Below, piece by piece: positions 17,293 through 26,040 of a DNA stretch of 64,000 nt. The first letter of the stretch is position 1. Each line of letters begins with the position of its first letter. Under the pieces are notes generated by a model. That model was not told where the DNA came from and made no database searches. It saw only the letters and a program-made list of their open reading frames with translations. A program made the position numbers and the translations under genes. This DNA is from Symplocastrum torsivum CPER-KK1 (lineage in GTDB: Bacteria > Cyanobacteriota > Cyanobacteriia > Cyanobacteriales > Coleofasciculaceae), in NCBI GenBank assembly GCA_019358875.1, contig JAHHIF010000013.1, positions 62,001 through 126,000 of the forward strand, written 5' to 3'.

Positions 17293-17346
17293 AAAACTTC
17301 CGCCACTACTACCGCCGCCGAAGCCACCACTTTTTGAATTCTCTAG
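17293..17346 (-). pseudogene. Possible remnant of a Gly/Ser-rich protein tail
   Basis: On the minus strand just past the PHP gene, an alternative frame reads ENSKSGGFGGGSSGGSF then a stop at 17290-17292. Such GGFGGG/SSGG tails end TPM-domain and similar membrane-bound proteins. No start or body of such a gene exists upstream, since the PHP coding sequence occupies it, so at most this is the last piece of a lost gene. Chance coding is possible. Confidence 0.3.
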
Positions 17347-17360
17347 CGCTAGCCCCAAAA

Positions 17361-18071
17361 CTAGATACGCCGTAGCAAGTTTAAGCCGTGGGTATCTGTA
17401 CCGCAAGTATTGAATAGATTAAAGGTTGCGCTCAGCCGCTTGACTTGCTTGGTTTGATTAGGGCTAGGTTGCCAAGGTTCAGGATTATTGTAGGCGTAGT
17501 AAGTTTCAACACCATCAATCCCTAACTGCGCGGCTACGGGAATAAGTTCGTCTGCTGAGCGTCGATAACGTTGTGGGTGAGCCAAGACTGCCAAGCCACC
17601 CGCTTGATGAAGTGCAACAATTACAGCGGCGGCTTGCGCTTCGCTTTGTTTTGGGGCTTTGCCTTGTAGATAAGACTGTAAGCTGGGATGTTCTGGATCA
17701 AAGGCATAGCCTAGGATGTGAACCTCAGTACCGAGAAGGTCAGCGGTGATTTCAACACCAGTCCAGAGGCCGGGAACTGGAGTAGAAGGTGATTCCTGCT
17801 GGCAGTGTTCCAGCCAGCTTTGAGCAATTTGGTAGCCACTGATTGTATGGTGATCGGTAATCGCAAGTCCTTTGAGTCCGATCGCGATCGCCTGATCGAT
17901 CAAGTCTTTTGGCTTTAGTTGACCATCCGAGTGGATGGTGTGCATATGGAAGTTGTAGGAATACGGGCAACTATCGGGCTGAATGTTCTCCCAAACCTGC
18001 TTGAGTGCTTGCTGCTGAAGTTGTGCTGCTATCTGGGGTGAATCAGAAGCTTGAGCAATGTTGACCGCCAT
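17361..18071 (-). CDS. PHP domain phosphoesterase
   Basis: 236 residues with the metal-binding motifs of the polymerase-and-histidinol-phosphatase superfamily: 'YNFHMHTIHSDGQLKP' (HxH), 'LAITDHHTISGY' (DHH), a Glu in 'TGVEITADL', 'VLAHPQRYRR' (H) and C-terminal 'CGTDTHGL' (DxH). It is a single-domain cytoplasmic PHP protein with likely phosphatase or nuclease-type hydrolytic activity on an unknown substrate, possibly nucleotide-related as in YciV-like 5'-3' exonuclease/pAp phosphatases (inference). Its end is natural, since the DTHG motif is normally close to the C-terminus. It is convergent with murG. Confidence 0.87.
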   Translation of the reverse strand: MAVNIAQASDSPQIAAQLQQQALKQVWENIQPDSCPYSYNFHMHTIHSDGQLKPKDLIDQAIAIGLKGLAITDHHTISGYQIAQSWLEHCQQESPSTPVPGLWTGVEITADLLGTEVHILGYAFDPEHPSLQSYLQGKAPKQSEAQAAAVIVALHQAGGLAVLAHPQRYRRSADELIPVAAQLGIDGVETYYAYNNPEPWQPSPNQTKQVKRLSATFNLFNTCGTDTHGLNLLRRI

Positions 18072-18542
18072 AACTACTTCTTGCTGTGAATTGTATGTCT
18101 AGATGGATGAGATACTACCGTTGATTGCCAGAGGTTGTATGCCTAGATCGAGTACTCAATTATCGTTTCAATTTGTTAACCCTACGGTAGCAAAAGTTAG
18201 ACACAATTGACCTGGGATAGTGTGATTAATAAAAAGATTTATAGGTTGCAAGTTATACATTTTCTCTACCTAGTAAATAGACAATATCAGCTCGGTAATT
18301 AGGCTCAAGTTGCCGTTGGATTAGGTTTAAAGTTTAGCTGTGGCTGTAACCAATCTTGGCGAATGAACGGTAATGCAGCCAGCTCAGGTGGTTTTCGTGG
18401 CAACCCTCAACAGAATTAATTTTTACCAAGCAAAAACATTCCTGATGACCGTAGAGTGGGACTAGCAAGAGCTGAGAGTGAAACCCACCTAATTTAAGTG
18501 GCTACTCTCAACTGCCAACATTCCTTGCTCACGTCCCACTCC
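18072..18542. other. Gene-free stretch between PHP and HetZ-like genes
   Basis: About 470 bases. It must hold the promoter of the minus-strand PHP gene near 18072-18150. A plus frame at about 18306-18420 reads protein-like (…SCGCNQSWRMNGNAASSGG… to a TAA at 18418-18420) but has only one internal ATG and no ribosome binding site, so it is left uncalled. Confidence 0.45.
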
Positions 18543-19763
18543 TTACTGTTCATTCTCACTAATAGCCTGGTCTACAGTAGAGTTGCGAGTCTTCCAAGCA
18601 AGTTCCAACAACCCAGTCCAGCGCTTTTGTACCTGTTTGGGTGTGCATTTCAAGGCTTTGGCAATCTCTTGGTCATTCTTGTGAGCTTGTTTGAGCTGCA
18701 ATAGCTGTTGCTGTTGCAGCTCAAGCTGTGCCACAAAGATTTCCCATTGCTCAGATGACATTCCTAGCTTCTGGTCTAGGTCTGCACCTAGCCACTGGTG
18801 AACAAGTTTCCAGTGTGAAGACCGAGAGAATTTTTCGACATGGTACTTAAAGCGCTGTTGCAGGTAGTCACGCTCTCTAGGCGTTAGACCAAGGATGGCA
18901 TCAATATCAGGAGCCGCGAGGTCTTGCAGCTTTAAGATTAGGTAATCCGCGCAATCGGAGTGACCTTGAGACTCTAGGTACTGTACCAGCTCAGAAACAA
19001 CGCGATCGCGCAAAACGGCTTCACTGGGGTCAGTCGCTTGGGCAACCAGACGCAACCGCACTTGCTGCATCGCAGGAGAACGGCTTTGGTCTGAGGCTTC
19101 ATCGCCTTTAAACTCAACTGCCTGCTCAATATCCAGCGCGGTTTCGCTAGGTTGACGCCTAGCAAAGCTTTGTGCCCTCAGGACAATTAGCTGCTGACTA
19201 TTGCGACTGGGCAATTGGATGCGCCGCTTAGCATATTGCTCAGTAAACGCCATGTACTCTGCTAGCTCAAACTGGGTACGTGGGGAGTAGTTAGCATCCA
19301 CTTCATTTTCCCGCCGGAAGGCTTTGAGAGACTCCGCATAAAAGTCTTGCAAAAAGTCCTCAATCAAGTTGTAGCGAGCCGCAAAGGTTAACTGAGCGTG
19401 AGACGGCGCGACATGACGATAAATCATGACGCTGAGGTTGCTGTGCAGTTCGACACGACCTTGCTTGGAACCGAGTTGATAGTACGACAGGCACTTATTC
19501 AACCGATGGCGTGCCAAGGTAAATTGCCAAGAGCCGATTTCACCACTGGTTTGGATGCGATCGCTTTTGTGGCAAATCCGTTCTACCTCTAAGGCAATCC
19601 GGTTCGCTACTGCATCTGCACGGCTGGGTGATGTTTTTAGCTGCGAACGAATTTCTTCCAGCAGCATTTCTGTTAAACCTTGAGTGTCAGTTTCTTTGAC
19701 ATTTTCCGGAGCGTACAGTTCACTGTCGGAAATTTGATTGAGATTGGCTGTTTTAACGTTCAT
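18543..19763 (-). CDS. hetZ: HetZ-family regulator (HetZ-like)
   Basis: 406 residues, close to the ~400 of HetZ, the early heterocyst-differentiation regulator of filamentous cyanobacteria that also occurs in non-heterocystous filaments. From memory of that family I recognise 'KSDRIQTSGEIGSW', 'LARHRLNKCLSYYQLGSKQG', 'MIYRHVAPSHAQLTF' and 'LAEYMAFTEQYAKRRI'. The C-terminal part looks like a helix-turn-helix: 'ILGLTPRERDYLQQRF' (about 285-300) resembles sigma region 4, and 'QEIAKALKCTPKQVQKRW' (~365-385) a second one. Soluble, presumably DNA-binding. No patU-like gene is adjacent. Assignment is by remembered pattern, and a HetZ-related paralog is the main alternative. Confidence 0.62.
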   Translation of the reverse strand: MNVKTANLNQISDSELYAPENVKETDTQGLTEMLLEEIRSQLKTSPSRADAVANRIALEVERICHKSDRIQTSGEIGSWQFTLARHRLNKCLSYYQLGSKQGRVELHSNLSVMIYRHVAPSHAQLTFAARYNLIEDFLQDFYAESLKAFRRENEVDANYSPRTQFELAEYMAFTEQYAKRRIQLPSRNSQQLIVLRAQSFARRQPSETALDIEQAVEFKGDEASDQSRSPAMQQVRLRLVAQATDPSEAVLRDRVVSELVQYLESQGHSDCADYLILKLQDLAAPDIDAILGLTPRERDYLQQRFKYHVEKFSRSSHWKLVHQWLGADLDQKLGMSSEQWEIFVAQLELQQQQLLQLKQAHKNDQEIAKALKCTPKQVQKRWTGLLELAWKTRNSTVDQAISENEQ

Positions 19764-20183
19764 GGTATTGCCCCGCTAGACTCATTATGACGAAGTGCGA
19801 CAACTTTCCTCAGCGAGGGATGTTTGGCTGGGTTGTCATCCATCCTCTGTCCCTCTCTTGCTGTCCACAATTCGACTGTAGATTGCTACCCTGAGTCATT
19901 CAGGCATTCTTAGGACACTACCTAAGATTACCTACGCGCTCACTGGTTGACCGCTTGGACGGCTTTTCGCTGACAGCCCTGCCTCAGGGCTTGTAATCCT
20001 TGCCGTAAAAGCATTTGAGCAATTTATGCCCTAGGATTGTAAGAGCCAAGAGAAGCTGGTATCTGTAGACCAGTACAGAAAGTGGATTGAGAGCAAACTC
20101 TTCCTCCGTAATCCCCAACCAGTCGCTTGTAGTGTCTGGTTCGATGGATAAACCGAGAACTGGGCAAGCCGCTACAAACGCCT
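19764..20183. other. Gene-free stretch with a protein-like broken frame
   Basis: 420 bases upstream of the HetZ-like gene, whose promoter should lie at 19764-19900. On the plus strand the frame through about 19959-20250 reads like protein (…LVILAVKAFEQF…, …VSVDQYRKWIESKLFL…, …NWASRYKRLYSQFWLTG…) but is cut by two in-frame stops and has no start. This may be a gene remnant or chance. Confidence 0.4.
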
Positions 20184-20852
20184 CTACTCCCAGTTTTGGC
20201 TAACTGGTGATGCCCAAGCCATCGCCGCTTCCCATCCCAGACCTTTTCGCACCATGACAGGTTCCTCACCTGTCATATCTACGATGGTTGATACTTGAGT
20301 ACCCGGTTCCGAGCCATCGTCCACAATGATGTCTACCAAGCCATCAAACTCGTCAAACAGTTTCGCTCGTTCCAGTCCCAGTGTCGGGATTTTGCCCTCC
20401 TCATCTGCCAAATGTGCGGAGGTGGAAATAACGGGATTTCCCAAGGCTTTCAGCAGCGCTTGACAGACTGGATGATCAGGAACACGGATACCGCTAGTTT
20501 TACGTTTGGGACTCATCACCAACCGGGGCACTAACTTCGTTGCTGGTAGCAAGAATGTGTAAGGTCCTGGAATTAGGCTCCTCATCAAGCGGTAAGCAGA
20601 GTCACTCACTAAGGCATACTCAGCGATATTGGATAGAGAGGAACATAGAAACGTCAGAGGCTTATCATTAGATAATTGCTTCAGACGCCTTACACGTTCT
20701 ACGGCGGACTTCACATTCAAATCGCAACCAATTGCATAAACGGTATCAGTCGGATATAGCATTACTGCACCATCTTGCAGTTCGTTTCTAATTTCCTCTA
20801 TTCGACGGATTTGGGGAGTTTCCGGATGGACAGTGTAAATTGTCGCCATCAA
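20184..20852 (-). CDS. YciO/YrdC/Sua5 family protein
   Basis: 222 residues (the second Met is equally possible). The YrdC fold motifs are visible: 'GAVMLYPTDTVYAIGCDL' (PTDTVY), 'RLKQLSNDKPLTFLCSSLS' (KxRxxxKPL-like), 'IPGPYTFLLPAT' (PGPxT) and 'SGIRVPDHPVCQALL', then 'VISTSAH' in place of the TSAN of true TsaC. The family binds ATP, bicarbonate and threonine to make threonylcarbamoyl-AMP for tRNA t6A. The YciO branch is a diverged relative whose role is less clear. A second family member is at 60318-60911 and is closer to TsaC. Confidence 0.85.
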   Translation of the reverse strand: MMATIYTVHPETPQIRRIEEIRNELQDGAVMLYPTDTVYAIGCDLNVKSAVERVRRLKQLSNDKPLTFLCSSLSNIAEYALVSDSAYRLMRSLIPGPYTFLLPATKLVPRLVMSPKRKTSGIRVPDHPVCQALLKALGNPVISTSAHLADEEGKIPTLGLERAKLFDEFDGLVDIIVDDGSEPGTQVSTIVDMTGEEPVMVRKGLGWEAAMAWASPVSQNWE

Positions 20853-20923
20853 AATTTATTCTTCTTTCTAAAAGTACGAGTCATGAATGATACATTCACT
20901 CAAAACTCAATAGTCAAAACTGT

Positions 20924-22300
20924 ATGACAAAGCTTGCGTACCTGGATTGCCAGACAGGAATTGCTGGTGATATGTGTCTGGGGGCACTCGTGGCGGCAGG
21001 TGTGCCTTTGGAGTACTTAACTGAAAAACTTGCCAAACTGGGGATTGAGCAGGAGTACCAGTTACGAGCCGAAAACGTTCACCACAATGGTCAAGTCGCA
21101 ACGAAAGTCCATGTAGATTTACAAACCAAAGAACAACATCCTCACAGCACGAGCAATGGACATGGACATCACCCTCATGACCATGATCACTCAGCAAGTC
21201 TTACCTCAGAGACTGAAGACAAAACCTCTGTTCATGCTCCGACACGGCACCTGCCAGAAATTGAGCACTTAATTACAACAGCAGAGTTACCACCACGAGT
21301 TCAAGAGTGGAGCCTTGCTGTCTTCCGCAAACTCGCTGAGGCAGAAGGAGCAGTACATGGCATTGCACCCCAGAAGGTTCATTTCCATGAAGTCGGGGCT
21401 ACTGATGCCATTGTAGACATTGTGGGTACGTGCTTGGGGCTGGATTGGCTGGGGATTGACCAACTCTACTGTTCGGCTCTCCCTACTGGTGGTGGGACAG
21501 TACGAGCGGCACATGGTCGGCTCTCGGTGCCAGTACCAGCCGTGCTGAAATTATGGGAATTGCGCCAGGTGCCAGTTTACAGCAACGGGATTGAGCGGGA
21601 ATTGGTGACACCAACGGGAGCTGCGATCGCAGTTACGCTTGCCACTGGTTTTGGTGCGCCTCCAGCAATGACGATTCAACGGGTTGGCAATGGTGCAGGT
21701 TCGATCAAGTTGCCGATTCCCAATATTTTGCGGCTGTGGATTGGTCAGTCGTCGATGGTTAACCCTCCTTTGCCCCCCGTTAGTAAGGGGGGGTTGGGGG
21801 GATCGGACAATGAACAACAAACAACAAACTCTTCCCTAGAAACAATTTCGGTACTAGAAACCCAAATTGATGACTTGAGTCCTCAAGCGATCGGCTATGT
21901 GTTTGAGACGCTATTTAATGCGGGTGCAGTGGATGTTTTCACTCAGCCGATTGGGATGAAGAAGTCTCGACCAGGTATCTTACTCACCGTAATTTGCCAT
22001 CCTCAGGATATCGAGGCTTGTGAAGCGGTTTTATTCCGTGAAACAACTACTTTGGGAGTGCGGCGTCTGACTCAACAACGAGCAATTTTGCCACGGGAAA
22101 TCCAAAGCGTACAGACTCAGTATGGTGAGGTACGGGTGAAGGTGGCTTGGAGTAATGATTCAACTGACAGAATCATCACTAACGTCCAGCCAGAATACGA
22201 AGATTGTGCAACGCTAGCAAGAACCAATAACCGCTCTTGGCGAGAGGTGCATCACTTGGCGTTAGAAGCTTGGTATCGCGAATACGGGCAATCAACTTAG
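20924..22300 (+). CDS. larC: Nickel pincer cofactor biosynthesis protein LarC (DUF111)
   Basis: 458 residues. It begins '[19 protein letters not shown]' (the LarC start), carries a His-rich stretch near 80-90 ('[12 protein letters not shown]') suited to nickel binding, then '[19 protein letters not shown]' and '[19 protein letters not shown]'. The C-terminal domain follows from '[20 protein letters not shown]' to '[14 protein letters not shown]'. LarC is the CTP-dependent nickel insertase that completes the pyridinium-dithiocarboxylate pincer cofactor of lactate racemase-type enzymes. Between the two halves, about residues 279-305, an in-frame repeat insertion codes [15 protein letters not shown]. 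No larB or larE is nearby. Confidence 0.9.
   Translation: MTKLAYLDCQTGIAGDMCLGALVAAGVPLEYLTEKLAKLGIEQEYQLRAENVHHNGQVATKVHVDLQTKEQHPHSTSNGHGHHPHDHDHSASLTSETEDKTSVHAPTRHLPEIEHLITTAELPPRVQEWSLAVFRKLAEAEGAVHGIAPQKVHFHEVGATDAIVDIVGTCLGLDWLGIDQLYCSALPTGGGTVRAAHGRLSVPVPAVLKLWELRQVPVYSNGIERELVTPTGAAIAVTLATGFGAPPAMTIQRVGNGAGSIKLPIPNILRLWIGQSSMVNPPLPPVSKGGLGGSDNEQQTTNSSLETISVLETQIDDLSPQAIGYVFETLFNAGAVDVFTQPIGMKKSRPGILLTVICHPQDIEACEAVLFRETTTLGVRRLTQQRAILPREIQSVQTQYGEVRVKVAWSNDSTDRIITNVQPEYEDCATLARTNNRSWREVHHLALEAWYREYGQST
21761..21804. repeat. Palindromic CCCCCC/GGGGGG repeat inside larC
   Basis: CCTTTGCCCCCCGTTAGTAA followed by GGGGGGG and GGGGGGAT forms a C-run/G-run hairpin. Translated in frame it gives [15 protein letters not shown], a peptide that recurs in many unrelated cyanobacterial proteins because this dispersed repeat keeps an open frame. 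Confidence 0.75.
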
Positions 22301-22503
22301 ATTCTTTTATAGCCAATGCTCGCATCAGCCTTCGGTACAGCGTAGCGTTAGACGTTTTGCCAGCTTTAACCCATGTTGTGAGACTGAAAAACCAGCCACT
22401 GGGTACTCCCATCTGACTGGTTCTTGTAAGTTTTATTTTTAGGTTTAGACTTAGCTAATTTTAGTCGTTTGCTTCAGCCGCATCACCTAAACCTCGTTGT
22501 GGT

Positions 22504-23148
22504 TTATTTGCTGTTGACGTTTGGATTAATAGCATCAGCAGCATTTTCAGCAGCTTGCTTGATTTTATCGCCCAAGCTGTCACCAGCATCAGCCGCATTA
22601 TCTACGCTTCGCTGAGCACCCTTAACGCCCTCGTTGACTTTGCTTTGAGCAGTTCTAGAAGTCTTGTCAGCCGCCTGCTTGGTATTTATAGCCGCATCTT
22701 GAGCCGTTGCCTTGGTTTGTTGAGCGTTCTTTTGAGCGCCCTTAGAGACATCTTCGCCAACGTTCTTAGCTGCCTCGCCTACATCTTCACCAATCCGGCG
22801 TGTTCTCTCGCCAAGGGGTGTACCACTCCGGTAGTTTTCAACATATTGCTCAGTACTATCAATACCCTTCTCGTCGATGTTTCTCTGGGCATTGTCTACC
22901 AGAGCTTTAGCCTTCGCTTCTGCGCCTGTAGTATTCTGTCTAGGATCGACATCACTGTAGCTATTTATCCCACCTTTGTATTCATTTGTGAGAGCGCTTC
23001 CTGGAACTTCTTCTCTGATTTTGTCGGCAGTCTTTGCTGATGCGCCACCACTACAAGCAGTAGTTACAACAACTAAGAGACCAACTAGACAAATTGTTAG
23101 GATTCGATCCAGCCGGATATCTTTTAACCAATTGATTACTTTGTTCAT
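22504..23148 (-). CDS. Lipoprotein with LEA-like amphipathic helices (tandem copy 1)
   Basis: 214 residues from the ATG at 23148, chosen because GGAGGAATTACTCA precedes it; the frame is open 21 codons further upstream. N-terminus 'MNKVINWLKDIRLDRILTIC' leads to a hydrophobic stretch and 'VVVTTACSGG', a lipobox-like site with the Cys that would carry the lipid. The mature part has 'NEYKGGINSYSDVDP', then from about residue 115 on a long alanine/lysine/glutamine-rich region (…AQQTKATAQDAAINTKQAAD…) like LEA or apolipoprotein amphipathic helices. Family unknown to me beyond resembling small cyanobacterial lipoproteins (DUF6658-like, from memory). First of three tandem related genes; likely stress or envelope related (inference). 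Confidence 0.75.
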   Translation of the reverse strand: MNKVINWLKDIRLDRILTICLVGLLVVVTTACSGGASAKTADKIREEVPGSALTNEYKGGINSYSDVDPRQNTTGAEAKAKALVDNAQRNIDEKGIDSTEQYVENYRSGTPLGERTRRIGEDVGEAAKNVGEDVSKGAQKNAQQTKATAQDAAINTKQAADKTSRTAQSKVNEGVKGAQRSVDNAADAGDSLGDKIKQAAENAADAINPNVNSK

Positions 23149-23307
23149 TGAGTAATTCCTCCAATTTTGTTTTGAGTGAAAGGTTAAGGGACTTATGGCT
23201 TCAAACAACAATCAATTTTCTTGTTTGATGAATTGAAAAGCATATAAATCTAGCAAATCAATTCCAGCCATAACAATAGATTATTTAGGATACAATCCCA
23301 CTCTCAG

Positions 23308-23706
23308 TTAACGCAAACCGGGCTTGCGTACATCTTCGTGTCTCTCTAGAGCTTCCTTTGCATCCTCTTTGATAAATTCCGAAGCCTTATCAAAAGTCTT
23401 TTTCACCGTCGTTAGGCGATTTTCAACACGATCATCTAAATCTGAATCCCGTTGAATTTGTCCACCCGGTTCAGATTTTTCAAAATCTTGTTGGCTTATC
23501 TTAGGTAGACGCCTCTCTACATTTGGTCTCTGTGCTGGTTGTTCTGCACCTGGGTAGATTTCCTTAACCTTTTTGACTTGCTCGGCATTCTTTGCTGATA
23601 CCGCACCATTACAAGCTGTGCTAACAAAGAGTAAGATACCTGCCAAAAATACTGTTAATATTTGCTTGAACTTACTACTTTTCAACCAAGCTACTACTTT
23701 GTTCAT
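23308..23706 (-). CDS. Small lipoprotein (tandem copy 2)
   Basis: 132 residues from the ATG at 23706, which has GGAGGAAGAGATT directly upstream; an earlier in-frame Met lacks one. N-terminus 'MNKVVAWLKSSKFKQILTVF' and lipobox region 'LLFVSTACNGAVSAKNAEQ' match its two neighbours. The C-terminal ~75 residues hold 'IYPGAEQPAQRPNVERRLPK', 'SEPGGQIQRDSDLDDRVENR' and end in RKPGLR, closely paralleling copy 3. No enzymatic motif. Predicted outer surface of the cytoplasmic membrane or outer membrane lipoprotein. Gaps of about 160 bases on each side suggest separate promoters or a loose operon. Confidence 0.75.
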   Translation of the reverse strand: MNKVVAWLKSSKFKQILTVFLAGILLFVSTACNGAVSAKNAEQVKKVKEIYPGAEQPAQRPNVERRLPKISQQDFEKSEPGGQIQRDSDLDDRVENRLTTVKKTFDKASEFIKEDAKEALERHEDVRKPGLR

Positions 23707-23855
23707 AATCTCTTCCTCCGAAGTGTTGTAAGCGAATAGTTTAACCAAGTTACACGTTTGCCTAGGGCACGTTTTGTTTGACGAATCAAAAGACTTTATT
23801 AATTACAAATCAATTACTATCAAACGTATTGCCTTAGGGACAAGCCTGTTTTCAG

Positions 23856-24401
23856 TTAGCGCAAGCCTGGTTCTTCATGTCTTTGTAAGGCTTCTTGTGC
23901 GTCTTCACCAATAAAATCAGAAGCCTCATCAAAGGTCTCTTTAACTTCCGCTAAGCGGTCTTGAACGCGATCGCTAAGGCTTGATTTCCGTTGGTTTAGT
24001 CCACCTGGCTCAGATGTCTCATAATCTTGCAGGGTTTTCTTCGGTAAGGCTTTCTCCACATCGGGTCTATTTGCAGGTGATTCAGCACCGGGATAAAGCG
24101 TCTCAACCGCAGCAATCAACGGGTTGGATAGGGTTGGCATACTGGCTTGCTTACCAGTAGCCTTGGCTTTTTCGCCGTTCACCTTCGGGTCAGGAGAAAG
24201 ATTAAAGTTGGTGTTAGTATCTCCACCACTCTTATAGGGATTGTTAGAACCTCCCATCTGAACAGGAAGGTTGTTTGGGCGTGCCCCAGTCTCGTTACCG
24301 TTGTTACAAGCTGTACTAACAAACAGTACTGCTGTTGCTAAAAGAACTGTCAATAATTGCCTGAGTTGTAGCTGTTTGAGGAAAGCCGTTAATTTTTTCA
24401 T
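23856..24401 (-). CDS. Small lipoprotein (tandem copy 3, mosaic)
   Basis: 181 residues. Start ATG at 24401, followed by 'MKKLTAFLKQLQLRQLLTVL' and 'AVLFVSTACNNGNE', a lipobox as in copies 1 and 2. The middle (about 50-85: 'NNPYKSGGDTNTNF', 'DPKVNGEKAKATGK') resembles the middle of copy 1. The last ~80 residues ('LYPGAESPANRPDVEKALPK', 'SEPGGLNQRKSSLSDRVQDR', ending HEEPGLR) resemble copy 2. It therefore combines segments of both neighbours. Function unknown; an envelope lipoprotein is the safe statement. Confidence 0.75.
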   Translation of the reverse strand: MKKLTAFLKQLQLRQLLTVLLATAVLFVSTACNNGNETGARPNNLPVQMGGSNNPYKSGGDTNTNFNLSPDPKVNGEKAKATGKQASMPTLSNPLIAAVETLYPGAESPANRPDVEKALPKKTLQDYETSEPGGLNQRKSSLSDRVQDRLAEVKETFDEASDFIGEDAQEALQRHEEPGLR

Positions 24402-25086
24402 AAAATACTCCTTTCAGCTTCAGTTAAGCTGATTGTCTCTTCATGAAAGCTGACAGCTATATCCCCAAACACCAGAATTACGGCAGCTTGCAATGCTCCC
24501 GTTAAAAAAAGGTAGAGTGCTGTAGTTGAACTAAAGCTACCGATCGCAAGTTATCTTTTATGCTTTGGGAGTGATAGCGGTCATCCTTCAATCACGCTTA
24601 TAGAGAATATCAAGAAAACGGCGAGTCCTCCCTCTAGCAAAGGAGACATTCTGACTCCCTCTAAAAAACCGCTATTCTCTAACTGAAGAGAGAGTGACAC
24701 AGTGCGCCTATTGCACCTGTTGTTATTTCTGGTTAAACCGAGATTAAATAATAAGTCGATAAAATCATTGGCTAGCGATCTTTATTTTGAACAGGTAGGC
24801 TCAATTAAAGACAATTTATCATTTTGGGATTGATGATAGGGAATGCTTACCAAAACAATGGTTTCTAATCCATGCGATCTGCAACTTTAGAACTCTGAAT
24901 TTAAGGGAATTAGAGGCAGCTAATGCTGGGTAACTTCTGTTTCGATTCCTGTACCTCTGCTTTTTAAGAAGGGATAATCATAAGTTATCAATCGTTTAAT
25001 CCCCCATCCTGTCGAAGTGCTTCTCAATCATCATGTTCTATTGCTCAACTCTAATAGTCCGGATATAGACTTTAAGCCGTTCTGTC
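24402..25086. other. Gene-free stretch, 685 bases
   Basis: No coding frame of note. It separates the divergent lipoprotein array and the YbhN-like gene and should hold both promoters. No known RNA or operator was recognised. Confidence 0.5.
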
Positions 25087-26016
25087 ATGAAGAAAATCTG
25101 GTCATCGCTGAAGCCCTACCTCCGGTGGTTAATTCTGGGTGGAACGCTGTTTTTTTTGGTAAAGGCATTTAAAGATCACTGGCGAGAAGTTGCGGCAATT
25201 CGGATTGATGCAGCTAGCTGGACAATTTTGGCGATCGCATTCTCTATCACCTTACTTGCTCATATCTGGGCAGGCTTAGTCTGGGGCTGGATTTTGCGAT
25301 CGTTCAAACAACCCGTTCAGTACCATTGGGTGCTTCCGGTTTACCTGAAGACTAATGTGGCGAAGTATATACCTGGCAATGTTTGGCACTACTATGGGCG
25401 CGTGTGGGCAGTGACTAATGCAGGTGGTTCTTTGGGGGCAGCGACAATTAGCGTCTTGCTAGAACCGTTGTTGATGGCGGCGGCAGCATTACTGGTTGCC
25501 TCAACGGCTAGTCAGCTAGGTTGGTTGGATGCCCAAGGGAATGCTTGGAGTTGGGGATTTCAAATTTTCGGTTTGGGCGTTGTCTTACTGGCGGTTCATC
25601 CCAAAGTTCTCAACCCAGTGCTTCAGCTAGTGAGTCGTTTAAAGGGAAAAGCGGCTGGCACGGAGGTATTTCAGCTTGAGGGGTATCCCGTTTTGCCGTT
25701 ATTGGGAGAACTAGGCTTCTTAATACTCCGGGGTACTGGCTTCTTACTCAGCTTTAGCGCCCTTACAACTGTAAATCCTAGCCAATTCCTACTGCTATTT
25801 AGTGCATTTAGTCTGTCGTGGGTGTTGGGTTTGGTTATCCCGACACCGGGAGGTTTAGGAGTATTTGAGACAACAGCGATCGCATTACTTAAGCCTTACT
25901 TTCCTATCGCTATAATTCTCAGCGTTGTTGCCTTGTTTCGTTTAGTCAGTATTCTGGCAGAAGTTGTTGGTGCAGGGATAGGTATTTTGTTCGACTCCTA
26001 CGCAAAGCCTCACTAA
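25087..26016 (+). CDS. YbhN/UPF0104 (LPG synthase-like TM domain) protein
   Basis: 309 residues, about eight membrane helices. It matches the flippase-type domain of lysylphosphatidylglycerol synthase and YbhN proteins: 'PVYLKTNVAKYIPGNVWHYY' with the KYIPGNVW signature, 'GGSLGAATISVLLEPLLM', and 'LVIPTPGGLGVFETTAIALL' with the PGGLGVxE motif near the end. There is no soluble aminoacyl-transfer domain, so the protein is only the membrane part and may move a lipid or polyprenyl-linked glycan (inference). It is monocistronic, convergent with an unknown gene. Confidence 0.85.
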   Translation: MKKIWSSLKPYLRWLILGGTLFFLVKAFKDHWREVAAIRIDAASWTILAIAFSITLLAHIWAGLVWGWILRSFKQPVQYHWVLPVYLKTNVAKYIPGNVWHYYGRVWAVTNAGGSLGAATISVLLEPLLMAAAALLVASTASQLGWLDAQGNAWSWGFQIFGLGVVLLAVHPKVLNPVLQLVSRLKGKAAGTEVFQLEGYPVLPLLGELGFLILRGTGFLLSFSALTTVNPSQFLLLFSAFSLSWVLGLVIPTPGGLGVFETTAIALLKPYFPIAIILSVVALFRLVSILAEVVGAGIGILFDSYAKPH

Positions 26017-26040
26017 TGCATAAGTATGGCGCCCTGAAGA

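Noticed and set aside
18306..18420. Plus frame reading …KFSCGCNQSWRMNGN… to a TAA
   Set aside because: No usable start codon near its beginning and no family; chance or very short remnant.
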